DNA from: Diacronema lutheri
Lineage: Eukaryota; Haptophyta; Pavlovophyceae; Pavlovales; Pavlovaceae
DNA: 64,000 nucleotides
Reading direction: 5' to 3'
NCBI GenBank assembly: GCA_019448385.1
Contig: JAGTXO010000005.1
Coordinates: 248,001-312,000, forward strand
The notes under the pieces are model-generated. The model saw only the letters and a program-made list of their open reading frames with translations, was not told the DNA's origin and ran no database searches. This document shows, one piece after another, positions 1 through 8,789 of the stretch; the stretch's first letter is position 1; each line of letters starts with the position of its first letter. The position numbers and the translations under genes were made by a program.

Positions 1-1711
1 TGCTGCAGGTGAAGCTGGCTCGCGCGCGCCCTCGCCCCGTCCCCGTCGGTTCGCCGGCGGCTCGCGCGCGCAGCGCCACGTGTGCGGCGTGTGGCCGCAC
101 GGCGGCGCGCACGGGGTGCGCGCGGGCGCGCCGCACGGCGCACAGCGCACGGCGCCTGGCTCGCGCCGTTCGCTCGCACGCCGCCGCCGCACCCCTATGC
201 GCATACGCTACGCTGCGCTTGTTCCCCTCCCAACCGCCACCGGCGCCGGCGTCGCGCGCGCGCGCGCGTAGGAGTCGCTCGGCGGCAACGCGCGCACGGC
301 GCTGATCGTCACGTGCTCAAGCAGCAGCTACAACCTTGACGAAACCCTTTCGTCGTTGAAATTCGGCCAGCGCGCCAAGCGGATGCGCAACAGGCCCGTC
401 GTCAATCGCGAGCTCTCGTCGGCCGAGTACAAGAAGCTGCTCCTTGCCGAGCAGCGCACGGCGCGCGCGCTTGCTGACGAGCTCGAGCTGCTCAAGTTGG
501 CGCTTGCCGACGCGCACGCCGAAGGCGCCAACGGTGCCGACGGCGCCGACGGCGCGCCCGTCGGCGCGGACGGCGCGGACGGAGGCGCGCCGGCCTCGCG
601 CAGCGCGGCGGAGAGCGCGCGCGCCATTGTCGAGCGCCTTGTGAGCGAGCGCGACCGCCGCGCTGCGGCCGAGGCGGACGCGCGCGCGCTGCGCGAGGCG
701 CTCGCCGCCGCCGACGCGCGCTTGGCCGACGCGCGCGCAGAGCTTGGCGCAGTCGGCGAGGCGAGCGCCTTGTTGGAGGCGGAGAACGACGAGTTGCTCG
801 AGAGGCTCGCGCGCGCGGAGGTCGAGCTCGCGCGCGCCGCGACCGAGCGCGCGCGCCTCGCCGCCGCCGCGGCGGACGAACGCTCGGCGGCCGAGCGCGC
901 ACGCGCGGCGGCAGAGAGCGCGGACCGTGTGCGCCTCGAGGGCGAGCCGGGCGCCGAGCGCGCGCGCACGGCGCGGGCCGGCACGGCTTCGCCGCCGTCG
1001 CCGCCGCGCCAGATGGTCGAGCGCGGCGTGAGCGCCATCTTCGAGCCCGCTGCGCTGGTCGAGGCCGCCGCCGCCGCCTCCGACACCGACGTTAGCGGGG
1101 GCGCGCAGTGGCCGCCGGCCTGGGGCGGCGGCCATCGTGGCAGCGCCGAGCACACGACACCAGCTGACGTCGGCTCGGAACGCGCGCGCGCGGGCTCGCG
1201 CGGCGGCGATGGTGACGGCGACGGCGGCGTCGTGGACACGCTGCAGCTCGAGGCGCGGCTGGTGGCCGCGCAGCGCGAGATCGAGGCCCTGATGTCCGGA
1301 CTGCGAGACAAGATCAGCCGGACAATCGAGCTCGAGATCGCGCTCGACGCGCAGCGCGAGCTGCACCGCCGCGCGCTCGACTCGGTCGGCGCGTGGGGCG
1401 TATATGACGAGCTCGAGAAGCTGGACGGCCGGTATAAGGCGCTCGCGCAGCAGCACGACGCCGCCGCCGTGGAGCACCGCGCGACGCTCGCGCGGCTGCA
1501 CGACGTCGAGTCGCGGCTCGCGCGCGCCGAGGGCCGCACCGAGGCGCCCGAGCATGCCGCCGCCAGCGGCGAGCAGGGCGAAGGCGCGCTGATCGGCGCT
1601 GGCGAGCCTCGGGCCCAGCCGCATGCGCGATTGCGCTCGCACGTGCTCAAGCCGCGGCCGACGCTGCGTGGGGGTGGTGCGCACGTCGTGGCGCAAACGG
1701 ACGATTGGTGA
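1..1711 (+). CDS. Kinesin heavy chain, 3' part (end of motor domain plus coiled-coil tail); 5' end outside window
   Basis: Exons <1..8 and 272..1711, with a GT-AG intron at 9..271. The first 8 bases give LLQ (first codon partial). After the intron the frame reads ESLGGNARTALIVTC and then LSSLKFGQRAKRMRN. This is the conserved last helix and strand of a kinesin motor domain, and the LLQ/ESLGGN join confirms the splice. The FGQRAK spacing followed by VNRELSSAEYKKLL resembles kinesin-1. The rest of the protein, ending DDW-stop, is Ala/Arg/Glu-rich coiled coil with a disordered middle. Kinesins move cargo along microtubules using ATP. The ATP site and most of the motor lie upstream of the window, so the subfamily is not certain. 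Confidence 0.88.
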
Positions 1712-1917
1712 GTGGCGAACGGTAGGGACCTCGGCCGGCTGGCCCCTCCATTCATTCTCCCCGACGTCCAGACGGCCACCAGACTCACTTCGAACAGCCG
1801 CGCAGCCACTGCAGCTCGTAAAGGTGGCCCGCAGCCGCACCCCGCGCCGCGCGCACACCTTGGCACGTGCAGTTTTCCCGCCACTGAATGCCCGCCCTCC
1901 CCGGCTTCATTCACGCC
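1712..1917. other. Convergent 3' intergenic spacer
   Basis: This 206-bp spacer lies between the stop codons of the kinesin (+) and the next gene (-). No gene or repeat is visible. It must hold both 3' UTRs. Confidence 0.5.
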
Positions 1918-3453
1918 TCACACAGGCACGGCGTTCTTGACGAGCAGCGGCTCGTGAGACGAAGCTGCTTTCAGCACATCGCCCCAGTGGATCCTGCTGT
2001 TTGCCGCTTTGCACGTCCAGTTGAGCTTCTGCTCCTTCGTCGCCGCGTCATAGAGCTGCTTGATTCCCAAGCGTACGTTGCCAAGGTCGGACACGGCTCC
2101 GCTGTACTTGAGGTACCAGTAGATCGTGCGCCGCTTGGCAAGGAAGACGGACTGCTTGTCACCATGTGTTGTGCGCATCCGCTTGATCTCCTCCTCGCTC
2201 CAGTCGAGCACTCTCTTTGCCTTGGGCGCGCTCGACGTGAGGTCGTGGAAGGTCCCCACTTCGAACTCGTGCATCACCAGCTGCGCGCAGGTGAGCTCGA
2301 GAGCTTTGCGAGCACATTCGTTGGTCATGTACGCCGCGGGCGCTGCCGTGTGCGAGGTGTGCGCGGCGTTGGCCGTTTCGGCGCGCGCGGCGGCGGCGCC
2401 GCGCCCGTCGTCGGCGCGGTGGGCGACGGCGGCGGTGCGGTGCGCGTCGGGATCGACCGTGGCGAGCACGGCCGTTTGCAGCGGCACGCTGTGCGCCGGC
2501 ACAGCGTAGTTCGCCTTCACGCGGGGCATCGCAGAGTCAGCGGCGGCGGAGGCGGGCTGCGCGGCCTCGGCAATGCACGTCGGCGCGACAACGCCTGGGG
2601 TGCGCGGCAAAGTGGCCGGCGCGCCGATCGAGCTCGGCTCGCCCTCGTAGAGGCCATCGTCGCAAGGGCCTGTGCAGACATCGTTCAACAGTTCTTGACC
2701 GCATTTGTCGCAAACGTCGTAGTCGTCGTCGCCATCACCTCCATCGCTCTCGAGCCTCTGCTCCGTCTGCCCCGTCTGCGCAAACGGCGGAAACAGCCGC
2801 CGCGCGTTGGCCACGTCCCCAACATGCACGAACGGAAGGGCGATGGTGTTCTCCTGGTTGAGGACAAACTGACTGACGGGGCCCTGCTCAGCTGAGATCA
2901 GCTGCGCATGGCCCGAGGCGAAGAGGCTCGCGAGCCGGTCGACGAGCTGCTTCGCGCTCTTGCTGCGCGGAACGACGTTGAACGCAAAGATCGAACGGTC
3001 AAGCGCCGGGCGGTGAATGATGCACGTTTGGCCGTGCAGCGTGACGGCGCCATTATCCTCGGTGAAGCCGCTCGTCGGCACGCCGTAGGCCGCCCTGGCG
3101 GTCTCGAAGCGCTCACAAATGCTCTCGACAAATTTGCCGTGCTTTGCGCGGGGGTGGTCGAGAGCGTCGGCGTTATCGGCCGGGCGCTTACCGTTTGCCC
3201 CGAGCGCGACGAGGTTCATGCCGTCGGGTGGGCGCGCGCGCTCGGGCGCGGCGCTCGAGCTCGCGCCCGCGCCCACGGCGCGGGCGCCGCTCGAGGCCGG
3301 CGTGGTGGCCGGCGTGGTGCGCGCGGAGCGGGGCGCGGTGGGCGGCGGCGGAGTCGAGCTCGCCGCCGCGGCGTGCGCGCCGCCGCCGCGGCCAACGTCG
3401 CTGCGTGCACCGCATCCTTGCGCGGCCGCCGCCACTCCGTCGCGCGTTGGCAT
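1918..3453 (-). CDS. Unknown protein, 511 aa, with a Cys4 knuckle and a conserved-looking C-terminus
   Basis: An uninterrupted frame starts at the ATG at 3453. The longer open frame upstream is antisense to the next gene and was rejected. Residues 1-75 are low-complexity Ala/Pro/Gly/Arg. A globular part follows (KHGKFVESICERFETA, then ALDRSIFAFNVVPRSKS). An acidic Asp/Gly stretch leads into CDKCGQELLNDVCTGPC, a likely zinc-binding cluster. The C-terminus has WSEEEIKRMRTTHGDKQ, then RRTIYWYLKYSG, and is rich in aromatic and basic residues. No family recognised; a nuclear or nucleic-acid-binding role is only a guess from composition. It is divergent from the secreted protein at 3611 with about 157 bp between starts. 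Confidence 0.7.
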   Translation of the reverse strand: MPTRDGVAAAAQGCGARSDVGRGGGAHAAAASSTPPPPTAPRSARTTPATTPASSGARAVGAGASSSAAPERARPPDGMNLVALGANGKRPADNADALDHPRAKHGKFVESICERFETARAAYGVPTSGFTEDNGAVTLHGQTCIIHRPALDRSIFAFNVVPRSKSAKQLVDRLASLFASGHAQLISAEQGPVSQFVLNQENTIALPFVHVGDVANARRLFPPFAQTGQTEQRLESDGGDGDDDYDVCDKCGQELLNDVCTGPCDDGLYEGEPSSIGAPATLPRTPGVVAPTCIAEAAQPASAAADSAMPRVKANYAVPAHSVPLQTAVLATVDPDAHRTAAVAHRADDGRGAAAARAETANAAHTSHTAAPAAYMTNECARKALELTCAQLVMHEFEVGTFHDLTSSAPKAKRVLDWSEEEIKRMRTTHGDKQSVFLAKRRTIYWYLKYSGAVSDLGNVRLGIKQLYDAATKEQKLNWTCKAANSRIHWGDVLKAASSHEPLLVKNAVPV

Positions 3454-3610
3454 CTCGTCGTGTGGAGAAGCCGCGGGCCGCTCTCTCGCACACTGCGAGC
3501 TCCCTCGCAGCGGGAAAGTGGCCCGATGGAGGAACCGCGTTCCTGATTTGAGTTGCGAGCTGTTTTCCAACTTTTTCTTGAGCTCAAGACAAGCGGAAGT
3601 TGGCGCGAAG

Positions 3611-4153
3611 ATGTGGGGAGCCTCGCTGGTGGTGCTCGTCGCCCTGTTGATCGCGCCGGCAGCGGGGGCCGCGCGCACCAGCGCGGTCGCCTCGCTGCGC
3701 GTGCGCACGCCGCGTACAGCCGTGCGCTGTAGCCGCGCTGACCGCCTGCGGGTCGGGCCGCGCCCGCGCATCGAGCCGCTCGCGATCGCGGCGCTCGCGC
3801 AGCTGCTGCAGGGCGCATCGCTCAGCGCCGTCGTGAGCGAGGCACTTGCCGGCCGGCCGGCCGGCGACGCGCTCGTGCTTCTCAACGAGGAGCGCCTGCT
3901 GCGCGATTGGATCACCGGCGCGCTTACCCGGCTTAAGGAGTACCGCGCGACGCTCGAGCGGCTCGCGGACGCCGAGCCGGACTTTGCCGAGGAGCTCGGC
4001 ATCGGCCCCGACATTAACCCGGAGGTGCTGCGCAGCCGCGCAGCGAATGTGCTCGCGTTGTACCTCATGCGTGACGCGAGCGAGCCGTGGGACGTGGCCG
4101 ACTTCATCGACGGCGAGCTGCTGGAGGTGCTCAGGCGAGGCGTGGACTCGTGA
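3611..4153 (+). CDS. Small secreted or plastid-targeted protein, 180 aa
   Basis: It starts at the ATG at 3611. Residues 1-20 (MWGASLVVLVALLIAPAAGA) form a clear signal peptide. A basic, Ser/Thr/Arg-rich stretch free of acidic residues runs to about residue 45, which is the bipartite plastid presequence pattern of secondary-plastid algae. The mature part is largely helical: LLRDWITGALTRLKEYRATL, an acidic EPDFAEELGIGPDINPE, then a helix ending WDVADFIDGELLEVLRRG. No transmembrane segment follows the leader. Function is unrecognised. Plastid location is inferred from the leader; secretion is the alternative. Confidence 0.65.
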   Translation: MWGASLVVLVALLIAPAAGAARTSAVASLRVRTPRTAVRCSRADRLRVGPRPRIEPLAIAALAQLLQGASLSAVVSEALAGRPAGDALVLLNEERLLRDWITGALTRLKEYRATLERLADAEPDFAEELGIGPDINPEVLRSRAANVLALYLMRDASEPWDVADFIDGELLEVLRRGVDS

Positions 4154-4354
4154 CGCTGCGTCGCGGCGCGCTGTTGGGGTCTGCCACAATGCTGTGCGAA
4201 CACGCTGGCACTGGTGCTCCACACTCTGGCGTTGCAATCTACGGCCGGCGCGCTGCGCACAGCGCGCGCGATGACAATCGACGGCGCCTGGAACCGGCTC
4301 GTGCGCACACCTCGCCGCGGCCGGACGGCGCGCCGCCGCCATGCGTTGGGCGGC

Positions 4355-6110
4355 CTAAAATTCGCGCTGCGTGAAGGAGTGCAGGTTGTGCACCTTGCCC
4401 TCGCTCTGCGCGGCGGCCGTCTTCGTCTCGTAGCGGAGCGTGCCGTCGTAGATGCCCGCGTGCACGTCCTCGATCGACCGGCGGCCCATGTCTTGCAGCG
4501 AGTGCTTGAGGCTCGTGGTGAGGTACGGCAGGTAGCGCTTCAGCGAGCCCTTATCCGCAACGTTGCCCGCGACGCCCTGCGCGACCTGCACCTTGGCGTT
4601 CTCCGAAAAGTAGCGGTCGGCGGAGCCGCCGCCCGAGTTCATCGCGTCGAGCGAGCCCATGCCGCGGTACCGCTTCAGCCGGATCCCGTCCTTGTAAAAA
4701 TATTCGCCAGGCGACTCCTCGGTGCCCGCGAGCATGGAGCCCATCATGATGCACGACGCGCCGGCGACGAGCGCCTTGGAGATCTTGCCGACGTTGGAGA
4801 TGCCGCCGTCGGCGATGACCGGCACGCCCTGCGTGCGCGCGTACCGCGCCACCTGGTACACCGCCGTCGCCTGTGGCCGGCCGCAGGCCATCACCTCCTG
4901 CGTCGTGCAGATGGAGCCGGAGCCCATCCCGACGCGCAGCGCGTCTGCGCCCCACGAGATGAGATTGCGCGCCTGCTCGATCGTGACGACGTTGCCCGCG
5001 ATGATCTGGACCACGTCGCCGTACGTCGATTTGATGTACTCGATCATCGACTTCTGGAAGGTCGAGTTGCCTGCGCGGTGCGGCGCGCGCGCGCGGCGCT
5101 GCGGCGTGGGTGGCTGGGCGCGCGCGCGCGCGCGGCGGCGTCGGCGGCGGCGCACCCTGCGACGAATCGATGACAACGACGTTGACGCCCTGCTCGACGA
5201 GCCGCTTGAGGCGCTCCTTGTCTGAGTCGCGCGTGTGGATCGACGCGCCGACGAGGAGGCGCTTGTTGCCGTGGTCCTTGGAGGCCATCGGGTAGTCGCG
5301 GTTCTTGCGAAGGTCCTTGCGCGAGATGAGGGAGACGAGCTCGCCATGCGAGTTGACGATCGGCAGCTTCCCCTTCTTCGAGTCGCGCAGGATGTTGTTC
5401 GCCTCTTCGAGCGAGCAGCCCTCCTCGGCGACGACGACGTCGGTCGTCATCACATCCTTCACGAGGACGTTGCGGTCGAGGATGAAGTCGTGGTCGCGCG
5501 TGGTGACGATGCCGACGAGGCGCGCGCCCATCTTGCCCGATTCGGTCACCGGGATCCCGGAGAAGCCCGACTGCGCCTTGATCGTGTCGATGTCGCGCAG
5601 CCGGTGGTCGGGCGAGAGCGTGAACGGGTCGGTGATGAAGCCATTCTTGAAGCGCTTCACCTGCCGCACGATCTCGCATTGCTCTGCGCGGCGCGCGGGC
5701 GCGCGGGTGTGGCGATGGTGCGACGCGCCGCGGGCTCAGTTGCGGCCGCCGGCCGCGCCGCACGCGCGCGACGCGCGCGCACCCTCGATCGTGTTGTTGC
5801 AATGCACGATGCCGATGCCACCGTAGAGGGCCATGTGGATGGCGGTCTGCGCCTCGGTGACCGTGTCCATTGGCGACGAGACGAAGGGCGTGTTGAGCGT
5901 GATCTTGCGCGTGAGGCGCGAGCGCAGCGTCACCGCCTCGGCGGCAAAGTCGATAAAGCCCGGCAGGACGATGTAGTCGTCAAACGTGACGCCGCCGCGC
6001 GCGGTGAAGACCTCGTGCCCGCAAAAGCCATCGCGGAAGTCCTTGTCCTCCATGTTCTCCGACTGCCCGTTCTTCATTGCCGATGTGAGCTTCGCGGGCA
6101 CGATTGCCAT
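4355..6110 (-). CDS. IMPDH: Inosine-5'-monophosphate dehydrogenase (IMPDH)
   Basis: Exons on the minus strand: 5783..6110, 5156..5683, 4355..5070. The introns of 99 and 85 bp both have GTGCG donors and CAG acceptors. The spliced protein is 523 aa, close to the usual length of about 510. The N-terminal barrel half has [10 protein letters not shown] and [12 protein letters not shown]. Two CBS domains follow ([31 protein letters not shown]). The nucleotide and catalytic parts are [17 protein letters not shown] and [11 protein letters not shown], with the catalytic Cys near residue 340, then [19 protein letters not shown] and the flap region. It oxidises IMP to XMP with NAD+, the committed step of guanine nucleotide synthesis. 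Splice phases restore [11 protein letters not shown] and DSSQGNSTF, which fixes both junctions. Confidence 0.97.
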
Positions 6111-6244
6111 GGTCGCGAGCCGATCGAGGTGTGGGACCTCCGTCTTCTTCGCCTTGCGCTTTGTGAGCCGTCCTCTCTGACGAAGGGGCCGGGCTTTTCA
6201 AAAGCAGCGGGGTTGAAACGCGAGATTTTGAAAAGGGCCCAGTT

Positions 6245-6841
6245 ATGGCAGCCGCCGTTCACAGGCAGGTGTGCGCGATGGAGGGGTCGTGCGACGAGGA
6301 GGAGTCGCTCAAGCTGGCGCTGCAGCTGCAGGCCGAGGAGGATGAGCAGCACGTCGACGATAGTGACGGCGACGCGGCTGACGACAACGATCCCGAGCTC
6401 GAGGCCACGCTCGCGCTCGCGATGCAGCTGCAGCAGCAGGACGACGCGGCGCAGCTGCACGCCGCGCTTATGGGCAACCTCGCGGACGGCGGCGTGAATG
6501 CCGGCGTCAACCTGCGCGCACTCAGCCCGAGCCAGCTCGACTATGAACAGCTCATCCGCCTCGGCGAGAACGTGGGCCACGTGAGCCGCGGCGCGTCGCA
6601 GGAGTCGGTCGACGAGCTTCCCGTGCGCTCGCACGCCGAGTGCTGCGCGCCGCACTCGGACGTGCTCGTCGGCGCCGAGTGCGCTATCTGCCGCATGCCG
6701 TACGAGCCTGACGACGAGCTTCGCATCCTCCGTTGCCGGCATGCCGAGCACAAGGACTGCCTCGACGAGTGGCTCAAGCGGAGCAAGGCGTGCCCACTGT
6801 GCGCAAAGGAGGTCGTGTGCACGGGCGAGACGCCGTTGTGA
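6245..6841 (+). CDS. RING-H2 E3 ubiquitin ligase with UIM-like N-terminus, 198 aa
   Basis: The C-terminal RING-H2 finger is complete: CAICRMPYEPDDELRILRC, then RHAEHKDCLDEWL, then CPLC. This family binds E2 enzymes and transfers ubiquitin. The N-terminal half has two acidic helices, EESLKLALQLQAEE and EATLALAMQLQQQD, that resemble ubiquitin-interacting motifs. That would let the protein read ubiquitin as well as write it, but this is inferred from pattern only. No membrane segment. Single exon. Its start is 135 bp from the divergent IMPDH start, so the two probably share a promoter region. Substrate unknown. Confidence 0.85.
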   Translation: MAAAVHRQVCAMEGSCDEEESLKLALQLQAEEDEQHVDDSDGDAADDNDPELEATLALAMQLQQQDDAAQLHAALMGNLADGGVNAGVNLRALSPSQLDYEQLIRLGENVGHVSRGASQESVDELPVRSHAECCAPHSDVLVGAECAICRMPYEPDDELRILRCRHAEHKDCLDEWLKRSKACPLCAKEVVCTGETPL

Positions 6842-7223
6842 TGCGCGCGCGATCGCCTGGTGGGCCGTGCGCGTGCCGAGGGGGAGCAGCAGCGATGCCT
6901 CGCCCTCGATCATTTGGCGGGGGCGCTGCCGCTGTTCGGGCTCCAGTTCCAGGATTGGTCGGAGACGCTCATGAAGACCGTATGTTCATATACTAACGAC
7001 GCTTACAGGCGGGTCAGCAGGAGGGGCGCGCACGGGGCCGAGGCTGGACAAACGGAGCGAGCGTATGTTCATATAGAGCGGATTGAGGTTCTCCCGCCGC
7101 GTCGAGCGCGCCGGCACAAAGTTTCGAAGGCTCACAACTCACATTCGCCCGCACCGTCACAGGCTTAAACGCCCATTGCGTGGCGCGGCCGAGGGCGTCC
7201 GTGCCTGAGCGCGCGAGGCACGA
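6842..7223. other. Gene-poor spacer with fragments of a short dispersed repeat
   Basis: No convincing gene. It contains two copies of CGTATGTTCATATA (6979-6992 and 7062-7075). The first runs on into TACTAACGACGCTTACAG and GGCGGGTCAGCAG. Parts of this string recur at 7664-7696 and, diverged, at 8442-8471, which flank the foldback element. A short open stretch (residues like LALDHLAGALPLF) precedes 6979 and could be a lost exon, but nothing supports expression. Confidence 0.5.
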
Positions 7224-7586
7224 TCACAAGTGTCGGTGCTGCGTGAGCATCGGCATGACGAGATCCGGCAGAGCGTTCGGATCCTTGAAAAGGTTGGAGA
7301 AGAACGCGCCATCCGACCGGATGGCACTGTCGCCAATCGTCGTGCCCATCGTCACGTACTTCATGGCCGTGTGGCCATGGTCGAGGCCCTTCTCGTTCAG
7401 GTGGCTATACTCGCCGCTGTCTCCGTGCACGTGAAGGTCGAAGAGCGCGCTCTGGAGGATCGAGTCGGTCGCATCGACGGCGCGGCCGAGCGACTGCAGG
7501 CTGATGTGCGCGGCGTCGCGCACCTTGGCGCCACGCTGCTCGTGCGAGGCGGCGAGCGCGTCGAAGTTGCTGTGGTCGTCGTTCAT
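7224..7586 (-). CDS. Small unknown protein, 120 aa
   Basis: The frame runs from the ATG at 7586 to TGA at 7224-7226. Composition is ordinary (His, Asp, Ala, Phe, Met) rather than the Arg/Ala/Pro bias of shadow frames here, which supports real coding. Visible parts are an amphipathic N-terminal helix (AASHEQRGAKVRDAAH), a His/Asp/Gly-rich middle (LFDLHVHGDSGEYSHLNEKG) and a hydrophobic tail (GAFFSNLFKDPNALPDLVM). No signal peptide or membrane span. No family recognised. It lies next to the mobile-element region. Confidence 0.55.
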   Translation of the reverse strand: MNDDHSNFDALAASHEQRGAKVRDAAHISLQSLGRAVDATDSILQSALFDLHVHGDSGEYSHLNEKGLDHGHTAMKYVTMGTTIGDSAIRSDGAFFSNLFKDPNALPDLVMPMLTQHRHL

Positions 7587-7696
7587 GACGGCTCCGCGTG
7601 AAGTTGACGACGCGTGTGGACGCCGCCGCGAATGTCGGCGGGATGGAAATTGAGAGTTCCGGCACAGGCGGGTCAGCAGGATTTAAATATACTAAC

Positions 7697-7782
7697 TGTT
7701 GGGATAAAGTAGCAGACTATACGAGTCAGCTACTCCGACGTCGGAGTAGCTGACTCGTATAGTCTGCTACTTTATCCCAACA
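7697..7782. repeat. Left terminal 86-bp perfect palindrome
   Basis: Two 43-nt halves meet at CCGAC/GTCGG. The sequence is identical to the right terminal copy, so the pair acts as both direct and inverted terminal repeats. It can form a long cruciform or hairpin. Confidence 0.95.
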
Positions 7783-8355
7783 TAACCCGAGTTCGATCTG
7801 GGAAGTTTGTGACGGAGTTGGCTCTCTCCGCTCGGGCACAGCATGATAGCATGTCACCCGAGACGCCCGAGCTACCTAGCACTCGGCACGTTCGTCACCG
7901 CCAGGTACTGTGTGCACCAGTCACCTGCGCGGCCACGCGTCCCACACTAAGAATGTGAGACGCCATGCTTTCCTATCTCCCGGGAAAGCACCGGTCCCGC
8001 CCCGCCGGACTGATCCCAAAGACATGCGTTCACCCAGATTCGAACTCGCGCCATGTTGGGATAAAGTAGCAGACTATACGAGTCAGCTACTCCGACGAAT
8101 CTGGGTGAACGCATGTCTTTGGGATCAGTCCGGCGGGGCGGGACCGGTGCTTTCCCGGGAGATAGGAAAGCATGGCGTCTCACATTCTTAGTGTGGGACG
8201 CGTGGCCGCGCAGGTGACTGGTGCACACAGTACCTGGCGGTGACGAACGTGCCGAGTGCTAGGTAGCTCGGGCGTCTCGGGTGACATGCTATCATGCTGT
8301 GCCCGAGCGGAGAGAGCCAACTCCGTCACAAACTTCCCAGATCGAACTCGGGTTA
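7783..8355. repeat. 259-bp inverted repeat arms around a 55-bp spacer
   Basis: The arms at 7783-8041 and 8097-8355 are exact reverse complements as far as I could compare by eye. Outer ends begin TAACCCGAGTTCGATCTGGG. The inner end, read from the spacer on the minus strand, is TGGCGCGAGTTCGAATCTGG. Both follow a CCCAACA palindrome end and both carry a GAGTTCGA core like a tRNA T-arm/B-box. Confidence 0.92.
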
Positions 8356-8441
8356 TGTTGGGATAAAGTAGCAGACTATACGAGTCAGCTACTCCGACGT
8401 CGGAGTAGCTGACTCGTATAGTCTGCTACTTTATCCCAACA
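8356..8441. repeat. Right terminal 86-bp perfect palindrome
   Basis: Identical to 7697-7782. It ends CCCAACA immediately before the CTAAC target duplicate at 8442-8446. Confidence 0.95.
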
Positions 8442-8789
8442 CTAACGACGCTTTCCGACGGGTCAACAGATGGGGTCAGGAAGTGCGCAGCGAGGCGCCA
8501 GGCGGAGCAGGCCCAAAGGCCCACTCGCGCCTAGCCACCGCGCGCCGCCGCCCGCGCGCCGCCGCACCGGTGGCCGCCGTCAATCACACCACCGGCCGAC
8601 GCGCACGCGCACGCCGAGGCCCGAAGATCGTCGGCGACGACCGCCACCCCCGAGCCGCCGCCTGCCACGTCGCCAAGCCGCCCGCCGCCGCTGCAGAGCG
8701 CGACGCCCGCCGCCAGCGAGCCGCCGCCCTCCCCGTCGCGTCGCAGCCCCCTGCCGCCGCCGCGAAGCGTACCGCCACCCGCCGCCAGC

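Larger units (their letters stand above)
7697..8441. mobile_element. 745-bp foldback element with 86-bp palindromic termini and 5-bp target duplication
   Basis: Structure seen directly: a perfect 86-bp palindrome (7697-7782), a 259-bp arm (7783-8041), a 55-bp spacer, the exact reverse complement of that arm (8097-8355), and the same 86-bp palindrome (8356-8441). The spacer is GAACTCGCGCCA plus one 43-nt half of the palindrome (8054-8096). The ends are TGTTGGG...CCCAACA, and CTAAC is directly repeated outside both (7692-7696, 8442-8446). TG..CA ends with a 5-bp duplication is the integrase signature of LTR-type elements, so a TRIM-like non-autonomous element is possible. A foldback or MITE-type DNA element is the alternative. 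No protein is encoded; the open frames inside are mirror images produced by the arms. Confidence 0.88.

Noticed and set aside
317-1858. Long minus-strand open frames over the kinesin exon
   Set aside because: They are antisense shadows kept open by about 70% GC. Composition is Arg/Ala/Ser-rich and the plus frame has clear kinesin sequence.
3119-4153. Longer 344-aa version of the secreted protein
   Set aside because: The extra N-terminal part is antisense to the divergent gene; the ATG at 3611 begins a clean signal peptide.
7783-8060. A tRNA gene within the foldback arms
   Set aside because: A GTTCGA core is present, but the T-stem does not pair properly and no matching acceptor stem or anticodon arm is visible.
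7910-8228. Two 93-aa open frames on opposite strands with the same protein sequence
   Set aside because: They are mirror images from the 259-bp inverted arms and contain no recognisable protein.
7151-8480. CRISPR-like array suspected from repeats near the foldback element
   Set aside because: Repeats are palindromic or inverted, not evenly spaced with unique spacers, and the genome is eukaryotic.
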